Numbered from the stretch's first letter, positions 39,790 to 53,881 are shown. The stretch: 64,000 nucleotides of DNA from Nautilus pompilius (GCA_018389105.1 JACATO010001464.1:1-64000), one strand, 5' to 3'. A program made the numbers and translations. Notes: generated by a model not told the origin, from the sequence alone.

Positions 39790-39934
39790 AATGTGCGCGT
39801 GAGTGAGCGTGTATATATGAGTGTGTGTGAGTGAATGTGTGCGTGAGTGAGCGTGTATATATGAGTGTGAGTGAATGTGTGCGTTAGTGAGCGTGTATAT
39901 TATGAGTGTGTGTGAGTGAATGTGCGCGTGTGTG
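39790..39934. repeat. Minisatellite with GTGAGTGA and TATATATGAG blocks
   Basis: Three units of about 44-50 bp, each with GTGAGTGAGCGTGTATAT, ATGAGTGTG and GAGTGAATGTG in the same order. Confidence 0.85.
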
Positions 39935-42900
39935 AAAATACAGTATTATGTTCGACTGATTACGTTTTCTTCGCATAAAGTAACGCCAATGTTGAGTTAA
40001 TTATATACATTATTATTATTGTTTTTGTTGTTGTTAAGGATGACAGGATGACAAAATAATTAGATGGATACATTTTAAAGCAGATTTTACATCCCACGTC
40101 CTAATAGAATTAAAGCGTAAAATATTTTAATTAGACTCTCAGATTATCATAAAAGAAAAGAAAAAAACTCATTTTAGTTAAAAAATGAAGCCGAAGAAAC
40201 TGAAATGATGCGAATTCTTTGGTCCCCTTCTCACCAGTTTTTAAAGCTAAAATAAATATCTCTAAGGCAAACACTGCACGGAGCAAATGCATTGAGAATC
40301 CTGTTGTTCCTGACACCTGCTGGCAGGGCAGACAGGGGGAGACTTTCTACTGCTTTCCTTGTCTCACAGCCATTAACAGCTGAAAGAAAACCATTTCTCT
40401 TTCTTTTAATCTCTTGTATTCTTCTATTTATTTGTTGTTTTTTTTTATTTTTCATAACGAAATTCTCATTGCGTTGGCGTTAAAAAATCGCTTTAAATAA
40501 TTGAATTTCTCGAAATTTTTTCCCCAATTCTCCCTAACGTCAGGGCCCTGATTATACAAAGTTTCCATATCGGGCGAATACCTTCGGATTCTAGGAGTTC
40601 TTGTAGCCAGCGGAAGGAAGCCATCTTTTTTGTTGTTGTTTTCTCTTGTTAATGATTTCAACTAACAGAAGCAATGACGGATAATTCTCCAAGAAGAATT
40701 TTCCTTTTAGCATCAGAATGACGTGCGCTGGCGAACTTCTGCAGTATGGAAAATACAGACAACAGGCGCAAATAATGAAGCAAGATTTTTTTTAAAAAAA
40801 AAACAAAAAAACAAAAACGACATTTTATTAAAGCAGAACTTACGCAAACAAGTTTGTGAAAACATTTTATACCATAAAACAGAGAGAAACAAGCAGACGG
40901 GTTCTTTTATCAACAGGAAGAACTGCTTCATCACTGTAAGATCTGTTTTATATTCCGTAAAATAAAGAGTCACTTTATTCAAAGCCTTGGTACATTCTCG
41001 GCTAGAACTATAGAAAGTAGATAGAATCCGTTCGACCGCGTGGAACTTTGTTGAGTGTAGAATTTTCGTTGACCATCGGTTAGTTGTCAATTCTGCGATC
41101 CTCGTTTCTCTTAAAAGCTTCGTCCTGTAGGAAAATGAGAAACGGTTTTTTTGATTTCTTGCAGGTTTTTATGGAATTTTATACTGAGATGTTTCATGCG
41201 AAACAAACATAAGAATTGTTACGATTTATGGTTGAAATATGTGAAGCAAAGAGAGATTTGGAATAATCGCTCTTGGAAACCGACTCTCGGAGTTCGGAGA
41301 CCCTAGTATTCACAAGATGGTGTTTGACTGATATAGATTTGTTCAGAACTACATGAAATAGAATAAATACCAGGGCTGCTTTTGGCATCTGAAGATTTTA
41401 TTAAAGCTTACAAATGTAGATCTCGAACTCTGTCTTTGAAGTAAAGAAAGCACTAATGTCGTGTTTACTGCGCATTTTGGATCTGATCAGGGATTCCCAC
41501 AATAAAAGGAAGTGTAATATTCGTTTTTTTATGAAGTTAGATATTTTTTCTTCTAGAAGTAGCCCATTTAACTTTAATTAAGGTTCTGTTAATTGTTTGT
41601 TCAAGTTAAAATTTGTTTTAGCCCTTGACAAACATTTAATTTCTTTGAGAACATCCCAGAACCAGCGGAGAAACTACGAACAGGAGAATAACCAACGAAA
41701 ATTTACATGTTTTCTATGCACTAACAATTTTTATTTTGAAACCTAGACAAAATTCTGTAATTTGAACATTCAGAAAGGAATGTGGGGTATTAACATCTTA
41801 TTCCTTGTGAACATTCACCAACCGTGTTCGAGCCTCAGTTTGGTTAATTAGAATTTATATCTATGGCCAGCCTTTTTTTTTTTTTTTTTAAAAAAAATTC
41901 CGTGTATAAATTGGATATAATTGAAGATAGAAGTGAACAAACGTTTGCACCTCCGAGTAAGGAACAAGTAGAACTTAGGGTTACAAACGAAGCAAAAATG
42001 CGAAAGAAATGATGAACTAAATATGTATCAATAATAATCAAAATGGCTTTAATTAGTCAGCCTATTTCTGAAGAGTTCAAACATCGATAAGCATTCTAGT
42101 TAATCTGTTTTTGTAGATAGGGAACGGACTCCATCCCTGCGCTACATATTCAGGAAGTATAAAAACTGAGGATCTATATGATACAGCTAAACCTTTTTTG
42201 CTTTACAGGAAATCTCTTTAAGAAAAAGACCTGATCCTGCTCAACTTAAAATAAAATTCGATACTTTTGCACCAACGACCTGCATAATCAGAATTCCGAA
42301 TCTTTGCAATTTCATGTATCTGTTAACGTTTTATATTGCTGACAATAAAATCTAAAAGCCAATCAAACTGGCTGGCCTCACCATTTTAGCTGGTAATCTT
42401 TAGGCGTTCTCTCTATACTGGCTAAAATGTTTGGAACCATCAGAGGTCGTACATTAAAGCTTTACTTTATATCCGAAAGATCTTTATCATTAAGGTAACG
42501 GAGGATAGTGCACTCAATTCGCTTTAGACCCCATTTTCCCACCTTCTGTGACCCTCTTGTTGCTGTCACAATTGCGGAGTTTTACTTTGATAATTTTGTT
42601 CAAAATATCCGGGCATTTTTTTTTTTTTTCATTTTCACTTTCACCTTAAAAAATAAATAAGTTCTCCCCTGTACTTCTACTCTCGTTTTATCGCAGAGCA
42701 GTCTCTTAAGTGTCGAGAAGATTAATATCTTCATCTTGCACGCTAAGATTGCGCAATGTTCCATTTTAAAATAACAAATATCTTAAATGCATTTAAAATT
42801 TGTCTTTTTACGATATATTCATATTTGAATACTCTATACTCTAGGAGTTTTATTAAAGCAGACAGTTTCTAATTACAGCGGTTACTCGGGAGCAAAACGG

Positions 42901-43780
42901 ATCTTCCTGCTGTCATTTCATTATGCAGCCTTAATTCCTAATACATATTAACGGCCGTGGCGATTTCAATCAGCAACCGCTCGCGGAGCCCCCCCTCTCT
43001 GTACGTTTCTGAACAGGGCGACGACCACTCCAGCAATATCGAAAAAATTCGCTCGATGGAAATCCGCGTTCTTTACTCGCCCAAACAAAACGTGCGAAAT
43101 TGAGCAATTAAGTCGTACACCTGTCGTAAGACTGGATGAATGGCTGCAGTCTGAATGCTTCATTAGGAGCAGCAAGAAGCGAGCGGACTCTTCCTGCACC
43201 TTTCCGCAATAATTCTATTTCTTAGTTCTATTTTTCCCTGTTTTCCTCAATTAGACAGCAGCGAATACGCTTTCCCTCGGAAGGGACGATCACGTGCTTT
43301 TGCAATGCGAGCATGAAACAGACGAAGTGTTGGAATTTTAGCAGACTGGCGGTCTGAAGAATATCGGGTATTTAAAAAAGAAGAAGAAGAACTGGTCGAG
43401 TTGAACCCGGTAAGAGCCAAGTACGGATAAAAGACAACTCAAACGTTTAATTTCAACGCTCCAGTGAATCACGAGATTTATCTGCGCTGAAGTTACTAAG
43501 TAAATTGATTTACTTGGCTATCAGCTGAAATATGACAATTAAAAAAATGATTACCGGAACAAAGAGGATTTTAAAATATGAATTACAACGAAGCATCAGG
43601 ATCTACAATAACATACGCAAAAGTAGTTATTTTAAGTTAAGTATCGTAAATAAATCAGACTTTTTTTAACTTTGGAAAACAGGGAAGTAAAATTCGATCG
43701 GTTGTTTTCAGAAGTTTTCTTTTTACGAAATACATTTAATGTGAGCAACTAAGACGTTAGAACGCTGGAAGAAGAGTAAT
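39935..43780. other. Long AT-rich stretch without recognised gene
   Basis: Short A and T homopolymers (40795, 41873, 42620). A small GC-rich patch at 42.95-43.2 kb has an open minus frame without known motifs. Confidence 0.4.
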
Positions 43781-43797
43781 CTTTGACTTCGTCTATA

Positions 43798-44355
43798 ATG
43801 ACTTCCGCGCGCTATCTAAAGGCCAACATTACGTGGGATTTGCTGTCTTCTAAATGTCAGTTGAGTATCGACGTTCTGTTCGTTAGGTCAGTAATTAAAA
43901 GTTATGTCAGGGCGAATTATCTTTTTAGTGGACAATCGTTAAAATGTACGGTTATTAGTGGAGACGCTGTTTCCTACTCCAGTAACCGGAGCGAAATAAA
44001 GGATAGAAAATACAACGAAGGTTATTATAAGTTTAGTAGAAACATTTCTTGCATTCTTGAATATTATCCAGTATTTAAAATGGACTTTTATTCGGCTAAA
44101 AGACCAGTCTTCGGCCATACCCATAAAGTGGACAGTGCGCGTTCAGAATTTTCAAAAAAACCCTGCGGTTTTAAAACCGTTTCGGAATTTGTATTACTAA
44201 AGCAATTTATATCTGTGTATATATCCTGTCCTGTCGACAATCAGTTGCTTTCTCTTCTGCAGATATATTTTGCTATTTCTAATGATTTTTTTCCCTCGTT
44301 AAATATTAAATTCTTTGATGCAAAATTCAAAGAAAATAAGTCTTTTACGCAATAA
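43798..44355 (+). CDS. Orphan open reading frame, 185 codons
   Basis: The frame is open from 43783 to a stop at 44353-44355, with the first ATG at 43798. For sequence of this composition, a stop-free run of about 190 codons is rare. The predicted protein has mixed composition rich in S, K, F and Y, no signal peptide, no clear membrane segment and no motif I recognise. Codons do not show the GC-leaning third positions seen in the 15.3-kb candidate exon. No promoter or poly(A) signal was pinned down. It could be a single-exon lineage-specific gene, part of an unknown mobile element, or chance. Confidence 0.25.
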   Translation: MTSARYLKANITWDLLSSKCQLSIDVLFVRSVIKSYVRANYLFSGQSLKCTVISGDAVSYSSNRSEIKDRKYNEGYYKFSRNISCILEYYPVFKMDFYSAKRPVFGHTHKVDSARSEFSKKPCGFKTVSEFVLLKQFISVYISCPVDNQLLSLLQIYFAISNDFFPSLNIKFFDAKFKENKSFTQ

Positions 44356-47300
44356 CCTTCGTACTAATGCGTATTGAATATATTCAACATCCAGCATTTG
44401 GTGTTGTCAAACTTGTTGCTGATGTTGCTCTTCAGCGCCGACACTTATTCTTGTTATTTGATTCAGAATTTTGGTCAGCTTCCTTCTGATCTCTTTTGTA
44501 ACTAAACAGGAGCAGGCAGATAAAGAATTTTCTAACTCATACAGAGCCTTCATCAGGTTCTTTTTTTTAAAAATTTTTTTAAGGAGTTATTTTCCAGCAT
44601 CACCTGATCTTGTGGGATTTAATCTGCCGCAGATTTAAGATAGTTTAAGATAGCTCATTTCTAAAGATCGAGTCATCTGTTTCATATCCTGCAGCTGGGA
44701 AAATCAGACTGACGTTTACGTAATACGCCTCTGGTGTTTCCTTTATGTTTTTACTGCCCACAAAGAGAACTCGGAGAGTGTAAACTGTTTTTTTTTTGTT
44801 GTTGTTGTTGTTGTTTTCACTTTAAAAGTTGGAAATCCGGCTACTTTACATCAGAGCTGCAGAGTCTGGCGAAAGACCGGGGCCTCAGTATCTCATTGGC
44901 CACAATGACGGAAAGACAGCGTGATTTTTCCAGACGATGTATTCTTTTTTTAAACCGACACTTAGTGCTAAGGTCCTGCTCAGCGGTTCTTTTTTTTCCT
45001 CTTACAACAGCCGGCAACAGGAGCTCAATTCATTTCTGATTTTCGAAAAAATAGAGGAAGTAAAGGCAGAATAAATATTTTATGCCTGTACGTCCGTGAA
45101 CGGAGATCGTCGAGACGCCCAGCACTTATGGCAGGAAGTGGATAACAGCCGAAGCCAGGCTGATTTTCGTAAAGCCATTACGCTGCGGTGCAGAGAAAGA
45201 ATCTAGATAAAGTTTTGCAAATGTGCTGGAATATAAACCGACAGAGTCAAATGTACAGGTACAGGTGGAGTGAAATATCTCCTGTCAGCAAATTAACTAC
45301 TTTCAGACCGTATCGCCAGCAGTCTCCCTACTGGGCTGAATATGGGCCAAAACAACAAAGAAATGTAGTCACAGGTAAAGAAAATTAAAAGAAGCAAACA
45401 AAGAAAGATCTGATTTTAATTCAGTTCATCTTATGAGTTAAACTGGTTTTTTCAAAGAAATCAGCATTCATTATATTTATTTAGAGATCAGTTTGATGTT
45501 TGTTCACCGGATGTATTCGATGTATGATCAATAAAGACCCCAGCTTTTGCTCTGATAACGGAATGCCCTTCCTATGACTAATTCCAAGAAATAAAATGGG
45601 ACGCCAAAAATATCAGCTGATATGCAAACACATTTCTTGCTATGCACACGATGAAGCGCAAATGTATCGAATCTGTTCCCAGGAGTTTTCTAGGTGTCAA
45701 AGAATTTAAAAAAAAAAAAAAAAACTCAAAACGCTGGTAAATATTCTTGTGTCTACCAGTCAATAACAACAACAACAAAGGGTTGGACATTGTTCTTCGA
45801 ACGTTCCTTCCATATAATCCGATATCGCTGGAATCATGGATATCGTCTTTCAAATGTAAATCCATGGTCTCGAAACAGATCTAATCATAGTAACATTTCA
45901 TGTAGAATCTATAATATTGCAGAAGAAATGCATGGCTTCCCACCGAGAGATTTGGGAATAGATCCTTCCACATTTACATCGCATTTAATACTTTTGTAAA
46001 CGCTGAATTTACTTAACACGAAATATAAAAGCAAAGAAACCCACAAAACATCATCATCACATCATCATCATGTTTTCCTTTGATGCAGTAGATTTCTTTA
46101 GAACAAAACTATGAAAAAAAAATTACTAAAACATATTTTTTTTTAAAATATCAGTAGCTTAATTTAGTTAATAAAAAAACAAAATTGGTTGCATCTTTGT
46201 TTTATTTTTTTAATATTTGTTTAAATCTGTGTGTGTTTGTATGTTTTTTACCGAAAAAGTTCTCGACAAATATCTGCCATCGCCTTATTTCGCAAACTTC
46301 TGTACCGCAGCGAACCCTTAGATTACATTTTCTATAAGGCTGGACTGTGACGATGAAGATAAAAAGGGCCGTGACATTTTAGCCAGATGAAATAATTCAT
46401 TCTACTATATTTATAAATGTTTGGTTTTCTTCCCATCATCTGTAAACAGGAGAAAAGAGGAGGAGAGTATTTAAAGCCCGTCACTGGATCCTTTCTTCGC
46501 ATTTCAGCTGACGACACCATCATCATTTCTGACTGACACGGACCCTCGATCTTCCAGTGCAGCAGCCTCTGTGTCTTAACGCCGTTTAAACATCACCACT
46601 TGTTTTGGACTCTGTCTAAGTATTGTAAATTTTCTCTAATAAATCCAAATGTCCGCGTCAAACAGGCACTATTCGGCCATTCGGTTATGTCTCCCTGGTC
46701 TACCTCACCAGCCAAGGACTGGCATCGCAAACTCAACCGAAAGCTTGTTGGAAGTAGTTGTTTTTCCAATAAGTCACCGTCGGCCAATCGGTAATACGTG
46801 GAAATTAAAATCGAGTACATTAATGAACGGGGTTCTATTTCAGACCCGACCCTCCCCCTTTCGGCAAAATAAACTATCCCAAAAAACATGCATGTACTTT
46901 TCTTTCCGTAGCCCACTGAGCAAAGACTTATTTATAGATAATATTTTTCATGCATCAGATGCTCAAAATTCCACAGTACAGTAGGTGCTCAGAATATCCG
47001 CCATCAACATCACGCGGGTATTGCAGCGTGGGACAACAAACCGACACAGCAGCAGCACGTGTTTTCGCAGGAACAGCTATTGAAGCACCAACAAATCTCT
47101 CTCGGAGTTCGTGGATGGCGAGCAGCTGGTCTTCTGGCGTACACCTTGTCTTTCAGCCCCGATCTGGAGAGCGTGGCGGGTATTTTAATGTTTAACTGAC
47201 GCTGCCAACGGAAGGCAAATTCACGAAGCTCGGACCCAACCTTCGCACCAAGTTCGGAAGCTGATCAGAAAAATTACTGTGGATATCCTATAAGTATCCA

Positions 47301-47365
47301 AATATAAACAAGCTACTTTAGCACTAAAACGTGGGTATATGCGTACGAGTAAGTTGCTATAGTAC
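44356..47365. other. Stretch without confirmed gene
   Basis: Contains T/GTT-rich runs at 44790-44817 and an A run at 45708-45723. On the minus strand, 47170-46940 may hold the C-terminal scrap of a mariner/IS630-type transposase (DKVYARRP, then DGGYSEHL). Open frames at 46593-46984 on both strands have no domain. Confidence 0.35.
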
Positions 47366-47430
47366 TAGTAGTTCCTAATTAAAAGAATAGATGAGCTTAC
47401 TGGGACTGTAACAACCAGCTTCCGTCTCCT
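47366..47430. mobile_element. Collapsed relative of the 34.5-kb hairpin element
   Basis: AGTAGTTCCTAATTAAA plus GATGAGCTT matches the left arm of the 34.5-kb element. It is followed directly by ACTGGGACTGTAACAACCAG, which matches the end of the right arm. The inner arm parts and loop are missing, as after deletion across the hairpin. Confidence 0.55.
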
Positions 47431-47444
47431 CTGTACATAACCGT

Positions 47445-47514
47445 CACACACACACCACACACACACACACACACAACACACACACACACACACACACACA
47501 TACACACACACACA
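47445..47514. repeat. CA microsatellite
   Basis: About 70 bp of CA with three small interruptions. Confidence 0.95.
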
Positions 47515-49085
47515 TCAAATGTTGCGGATAAATAGTCGGGATATTAATACATATTTATAAGTGTGAAAATCAGTTTAGCTTAATCTCCGAATTGCAGGAA
47601 GCTAAGATGGCTAATGCAATATTCTCAAGAAATTTTACACGCTTACCATTAATAATTACTGGCAATTTATCCGATTTATTTACAGTTTTATGACAAGAAA
47701 AATCATTTTTCTCTTATATCAAGCTGTGCTAATACTTCAACCAGTTTATAATTATATCTACTAGTATTTTAATTATGAATAACAAAAGGCCTTGATTGGC
47801 TGCTGTACGCACCTCAGAGCATTCACTTATTTTGGAAGACTTTACTGGACCCTCTCTCGAAACATCTAACACACCAGTTGGGTGAGCATAATATTCTTGA
47901 ATCATTTTGCTTAGTTTTCATGCTTAAAATCTCGTCCACAGAGGACTTTTCTAGGCAGACAATAATAGAAACCCGCTGCGTCTTTCTTCGTCGTTAATAG
48001 TAAGTCAGACTGCCGCATCAGCAGCTTAGCATCAACTCAGTGATAAATGCCGGAGACAGACACGGCAACGTTTGCTACACATCTAAAAGAGTACCGGTGG
48101 ACAATCTTATTCATTATCATGGTGTGACTCCGGGTTTACCAGTAATACTTCATCAGAGACTATCCTACCGATGTTTCTATACTGGCAATTATCTCGCTTT
48201 CTTCAACGAACGAGAGAAAGTCACAGTAGCGGTGTTCTAGAGTGTTGTATGTACACTGACGAATTAGATCAGGAACAAGTCAGAACCAGGTGATTAATTC
48301 TTCCAACTTTATCTCTGCATCTAAATCCGGTCGCGAAAGCCATGCCGTGTGATATTTCCGACATGTCCGCCTTTCGAACAGCAGGGATGCTGAAGCGGAA
48401 GGCGGCTTCGTCGGGATGGGATAGCGTGTTTTGTTGCGGTATCGTACACACCAAATTGTCATGATTATACTTTTGGCGATAGAACTGCGAACTACGGGGC
48501 CGGTTACCATTCCCCTAGTGAAAACGATTATAACGATCGCGAAGTTTGTGTGTGCAAGAACCCGGATCTGCCTTGTGCCAAACGAAATGACTTCTTTGCT
48601 GCTTGCATTAACAGAAACAAATAAATAAATAAATAAATACACATTTAGTCAGGGATGCATCCAGACAAAAGAACTTACGTTGGTGCCAAAATCTGAATAA
48701 GAAGACTGATGAACGTTTTTAAAAAAACAAACAAAAGAAAAGCTATTTATTTAAAAAAAGCAAACAGAGAGCTAACAGAAATTCAAATAGGTTTAATGTA
48801 AAAATGCCTAAATCCATCAGCTATAAATATTCATGCATGCTCAGATGCGTAGTCATTAAAAAATAGTTTTATAATTCTACATATTAAAAAATGAATACAA
48901 TGTTTTTCAGATGTCATGAATATCTTCAAAGAAATTATAAAGGTTTGTTATCTGAATTGTCTGCCTGCCATAGTTCTGCATTAAAGAATGTAAAGAATGA
49001 TAAACACGTGATGCATTCTGAATACAGGGGAGTTCAATTCTTTGAGTGTATAAAGCAAAGTTCTAGTTCTTAAACATAATTTAGT
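47515..49085. other. AT-rich non-coding stretch
   Basis: No gene recognised. An AAAT microsatellite lies at about 48618-48639. Confidence 0.4.
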
Positions 49086-49099
49086 TTTGTATGTGTGTT

Positions 49100-49190
49100 T
49101 TCAGCTCAACCGAGCTCAGATGGTAGCACACATGGGTTAGCAACCAGACATTCCTGGTCCAAATCTGTGATTAATTATGACTACGGTATC
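49100..49190 (+). repeat. tRNA-like fragment
   Basis: GAGCTCAGATGGTAGCACA (D-arm-like) followed by CCTGGTCCAAATCTG (weak B-box). Probably a decayed SINE head. Confidence 0.35.
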
Positions 49191-52100
49191 TCTAGGTACT
49201 GAAAACACACATATACAACACATCATTCTACTTGTGGAAAAAAATGTACTAAGTCGGTTACAGATATTGCAGTGAGTTCTGTAGCAAAACAACATATAAT
49301 TTTAGTGTCCTTTTCACGGGAAAAAAAAGGAGTCGAAGTGTTCAGGAACCCAAAGGTAAAAAAGAAAGTGATGCTTTAATGGCACTGGGGTTGCTCCTGC
49401 CTCCGCTTATTTCGGGAAGCAAATTCCGTAAAAAAGAAGCTGTACTCAAAGACTGGCTGTCTTGCCGTGTGCTTTTAGGTTTGCCTTTCAGTAACACGTC
49501 CATGCAAGAAATAGGAAGAAAGTCCAAAGATTCCTCACCAGATGAAATCGTTGTGTCGTGTCAGCCGAATGAATCTTCTGTTACCTTCTCGACTTTAGCT
49601 ACTCTCAAACACGTGCGTACTCTGCCAAAAACATGGTCAATAACAGCAACAACAAAAAAACCAAGGTTAGTACTTACAGCGGAAAGGTTCCCAAATAAAG
49701 TCGCCATGTCTATAAAATCGCACTGACGTTTCTTTTTTTCTTCTTCTTCTTTCAAATCTCGATTTGGCTGTCAGACGCGTGTACCAGTGCGAGTTAATAC
49801 AAATAGATTTCGGCGTTAATCGTTTAAAGTTAACTAGCGATATAAATAGCGATAACAAAAAAGAAAAGAAAATTGTGGGGTGGCAGATAATCTTTCTGAT
49901 CCGATCCCGTCGGATGGTTACTGCACTTTTTGGAATGCAGATGACGACGACACGACACCATCTTGGTTTAGTGTGCGCGCCACCGGCCCCTGCAGACGCC
50001 CGGAGCTGGTCGTATGGCCTCGCGTATCGTACCCTCCCTCCCATGGTCGACTGGCATTAAAATTAAAATCTTTTCCAACACTTAATGCTTCTAGCCGCAG
50101 GAGCGCTACTACTGCTGCACCCGTGCAACCTCCCATTAAAATAAATATTTATTAAAAAAATTTTTGTTAGCGCTCAAAATCAGAATAATTTCCGATTTTG
50201 TTTGGTTTTGCCTTTTCATCCGCATAGAATGAAAAGCGATTGCAGTCCCGTATCTCGGAGCGCAGGGAGAACCCATTGCTTCAAAACAGACTCAGTCTTT
50301 TGCTAGCAATGAAAGGATTCGTCGGCGACTTTACTTCACCCGCTCAACTGACGCGAGTAATCTCTCGTTGGCATGCTTGAGGTTCTAGAACAGGCTTCGC
50401 TTGTTTCTAATTGTTAAAAGTCAGAGCAAAAAATGACATAAAAGATTTATTTAAAGCTGAGCCCAATGTTATGTCAGAAGGGGGTGTTATCCAAGTCTTC
50501 TTTAGTGGCGACTTAACCGGATCCAGCCCATGTATCGTACAAGCGAACGTTTTGGGCCATCAATTCAGCTTTATGCAATTCCGTGACTAGAAGAAGATAC
50601 TTACAGTTATCAAATCTAGTTTTATATTTTAGCAGGGAAAGTCACAAGTCGTGGTTTATCATTTACGAAATATGCGATATGCAGTACACATATTAATTTC
50701 CAAGACCACGTGACTTAAAACTTTGGAATCCGAGCCACTGTTATTTTCCATACAGCAATGGTAATGAAGATGGTGAAAGCTTTGACAGCTTTTATTATTC
50801 TTGCAGAAATTTTTAATCGAAAGCCGGAGTTGACTTAAGTGACTTTTCTTTTCTGAATAGGAAAGGAATAGTGAATGGCTGATATATTGCAAGAGATAGT
50901 GATTTGTCAGGAGTTGTTCGAGGCAGTTTCGAAAAGAAGAAAAAAATCTTTTTCAGAAACTGTCTACACGAAGCCAATATTTTCATTGTTATATTTTTTA
51001 CGCTTTTCAGAACTCGAAATTGCGTTTTCGTCCTTATAACAAACGGACTTTTTTTCGATATTCAGACTTAAATGCCGTTTTTTTTTATGGCATCAACTAG
51101 CTACACGCTTTCCATAAACCGGTTTAGTGGAATCCCGTAAAACAATTGTTATCCTGTACCACCCTTCAGAGAAAAGCATTCTGAAGTTGTCACTCGAATC
51201 AGCCCATTACTGGATGTTGCTGCACCCTCCTCGAGGGATAGATAGCTTGTCTGCGAGCATTCTTTCTCTGTTGAAGTATTAGATACAACGGACGTTTGTG
51301 TGAATGCCCGAACTTCACAAACACCGTGTCGTTATGAAGTCCCTGTTAATTTCTCACTAGCGAACACGTGGATAACTAGTGAAAGAAACAAAACCAAGAC
51401 AGGCACTGCGTCTTTAACAACGACACTTTAGTGTATTTATCCAATCTATTTTTTTAAAAGTCTGTGAAGCTAAACTAAAGATGAGCAAAATATATCTTTA
51501 GTTAAAATCTAATATCATTTACCAATGAATTTGACATAATATTTACTGTAAGATGGGATTTTTTAAAATTCTTTTAAATTACCTTGAAAGTGGAAGAACG
51601 ATGTTCGGGCTGCTGTGACCTTCACCTTTTTCTTTCAGATGAAAAAACATGCATTTAGTTTTCACCAGCAACCAGAATCAAAAAATCAGAAAGTTCGAGC
51701 TGATGAAAATGGTACTAGATACAAAAGAATCGAAAGAAATTTAGTGCTTGAGTGTTTCATAGTGAACTGTGAGACTTGAACCAGTCGAGCCTGTAACGTC
51801 TCCTACGAAAGATAAACTGACTAAGTAGGGCTGAATAAATCTTTTCTAAAAATTAAGTATGGTTTTTACTCGCATGAATTTATTTACAGTTGCATCGCGT
51901 TTTCTTGGAGAGATTTTAAGAGTGTACACATATATTGTAACCATACAGTAAGATGTTTTGACGAGCATGCATTTACCAACATTCATATGTTAAATTTATA
52001 ATTAACTAAATTCAATAATAAACCAGTTACATATGATACACGAACTATTTTACGATGACGTTACGAGTTATGCACATAGGAGAGTATTAATGAAATTAAT

Positions 52101-53849
52101 GAGCCCTTATTTTATCTGCAAAAAAAAGCTACTACACGGACAGATCTGTATTTATAAAAAAATGAATATCCCAAGAGAAATTCTGTCGACATGTTCTTTT
52201 TGGGGGGGTTGTGTCAGCACCTGGTGGCCTTCTGGCTGAACCTGGCTTATCTTCATTGTCGCTGTTTTGCGCTGTTGCAATGTAAAGACCACACGTTCTT
52301 CGCACTTGAATACCTGGTGGCAGACTCATCGTAAGGATTTCGCAACTACGTCGTGGTTTCAGAGCTTACATCTTTTGTGAGAAACTCTACCATAGTTCAT
52401 TGTTTCAAGAAGCCGTTCATGGTAGGCGCCACTTGTAATGGCTACTCTGCTGCCATCTGGGGAGTAAACAAAAGCAAAAAAAAAATGTTAATGAGTAGAA
52501 AATAATTATATGTGAATAAAGCCGCAGGTTTGTCCGAATAGTGATTTTTCTGTGATTAATTATGACTCTTTATATTTAGCACAACCCCCACATACGCTTT
52601 TATGTATTTATATATCCCAGAATGCCAAAGTAGGAAAGGTCTTGTAATGCGCGCGCATCCATATTTTATATATAATCATTATATTTTACATTTTACCACA
52701 ACTCATATACAAAATATACGAAAGATAATCGAGCGAAGTCCTAGAGGATATTGCGCAGAATATTAAATCGTGGTATTACGTAGAATTCAATACGTTGAGT
52801 GACGACATCGCAGGTTAAGGTTCTCCTCAGACGGGGCCGAACGTAAAGGATTTGCTAGATTACCGCTTAGTTGTCAGCCCTGATCACGGAACAGGCGGGG
52901 CGGAACGACCTACGACTGACGAGGAATGAAATAATAAATTCTGCGACAAACCGAAAATGCGTTTAGAACAGGTATCCATTCCATCGCAGAGTATAATAAA
53001 CAAGCGCATTAACCATTCTGAGGCTTTCAATTTTTTCAAAGATCTGTCTAATAAAACCCGGCCAATCAATTATTCGTAGCATCTCTTCCAATTAAGAGTA
53101 TTTCTTTTTTTTTATATCTTCAAGTGTTTTAAAGCACTTTGGAGACTGACAGCCTGAGCAGCAAAGCGGGTATTAAATTAAATATCGAAGGCTCTATGCA
53201 GTTCTGCAGGAAGACGTCTCCCATAAGTAGAGTATGTTTTTGTTGCAAAAGAACTTACAAGAAATCATTAGTGAAATACTTGACTTTATATACTTGTGTG
53301 CTAGCTTGTGGTCTGCCATATAATTAAAGCGTGAATGCACGGTCAGTGTATTGTACACCTCTATATACCTCCTTTCCATCATTCAAGTTGAAAGAAATCT
53401 TTTAATTTAAGATTTAAATTGAATACTCAAAATCTCCATGAAATTAAAAGTAGATTTTTCATCCAATGCTCGTATTTTTTTCAATTTTCTTTTATACTGC
53501 AGTCTTTTCTAATGTCTTAAATTATTTAATGACGTATATTTTATTCTTTCACGAACGAGTTTGGCGCATTACGATACTCCACGGACGGGTACTGGGCAGA
53601 CTAAGCTCCAACGATTCATCGAAAACGTATCTTAGGTATCATGCATTCACCATGATGAAACTAGATGGCAAACAAAAGCAAAATTTTTAATGTGGCCCTT
53701 TCTCACCTGAAATAGTGAAAGAATGTCTGTGAAAATTTCCCCATAGTAGGTGTGAGTTAGTGTTTCAGAACTTGTTGGTTTAAATCTCTTTCAGGCGAAA
53801 CACGATTCGCAACTGCCCAAGACCTCAAGTCAAAGAACGTTGCGTGATA
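49191..53849. other. Stretch without confirmed gene
   Basis: A plus-strand frame at 49379-49726 and overlapping frames at 49667-50155 (GC-richer, 49.88-50.15 kb) have no recognised domain or convincing splice pair. The rest is AT-rich. Confidence 0.35.
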
Positions 53850-53881
53850 TACGAGGTCTTTTGAAAAAGTATCCGACCTTA
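53850..53881 (+). repeat. Mariner terminal inverted repeat (left)
   Basis: Pairs with 55131-55162 in inverted orientation; the shared core is GAAAAAGTATCCGA. Confidence 0.9.
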
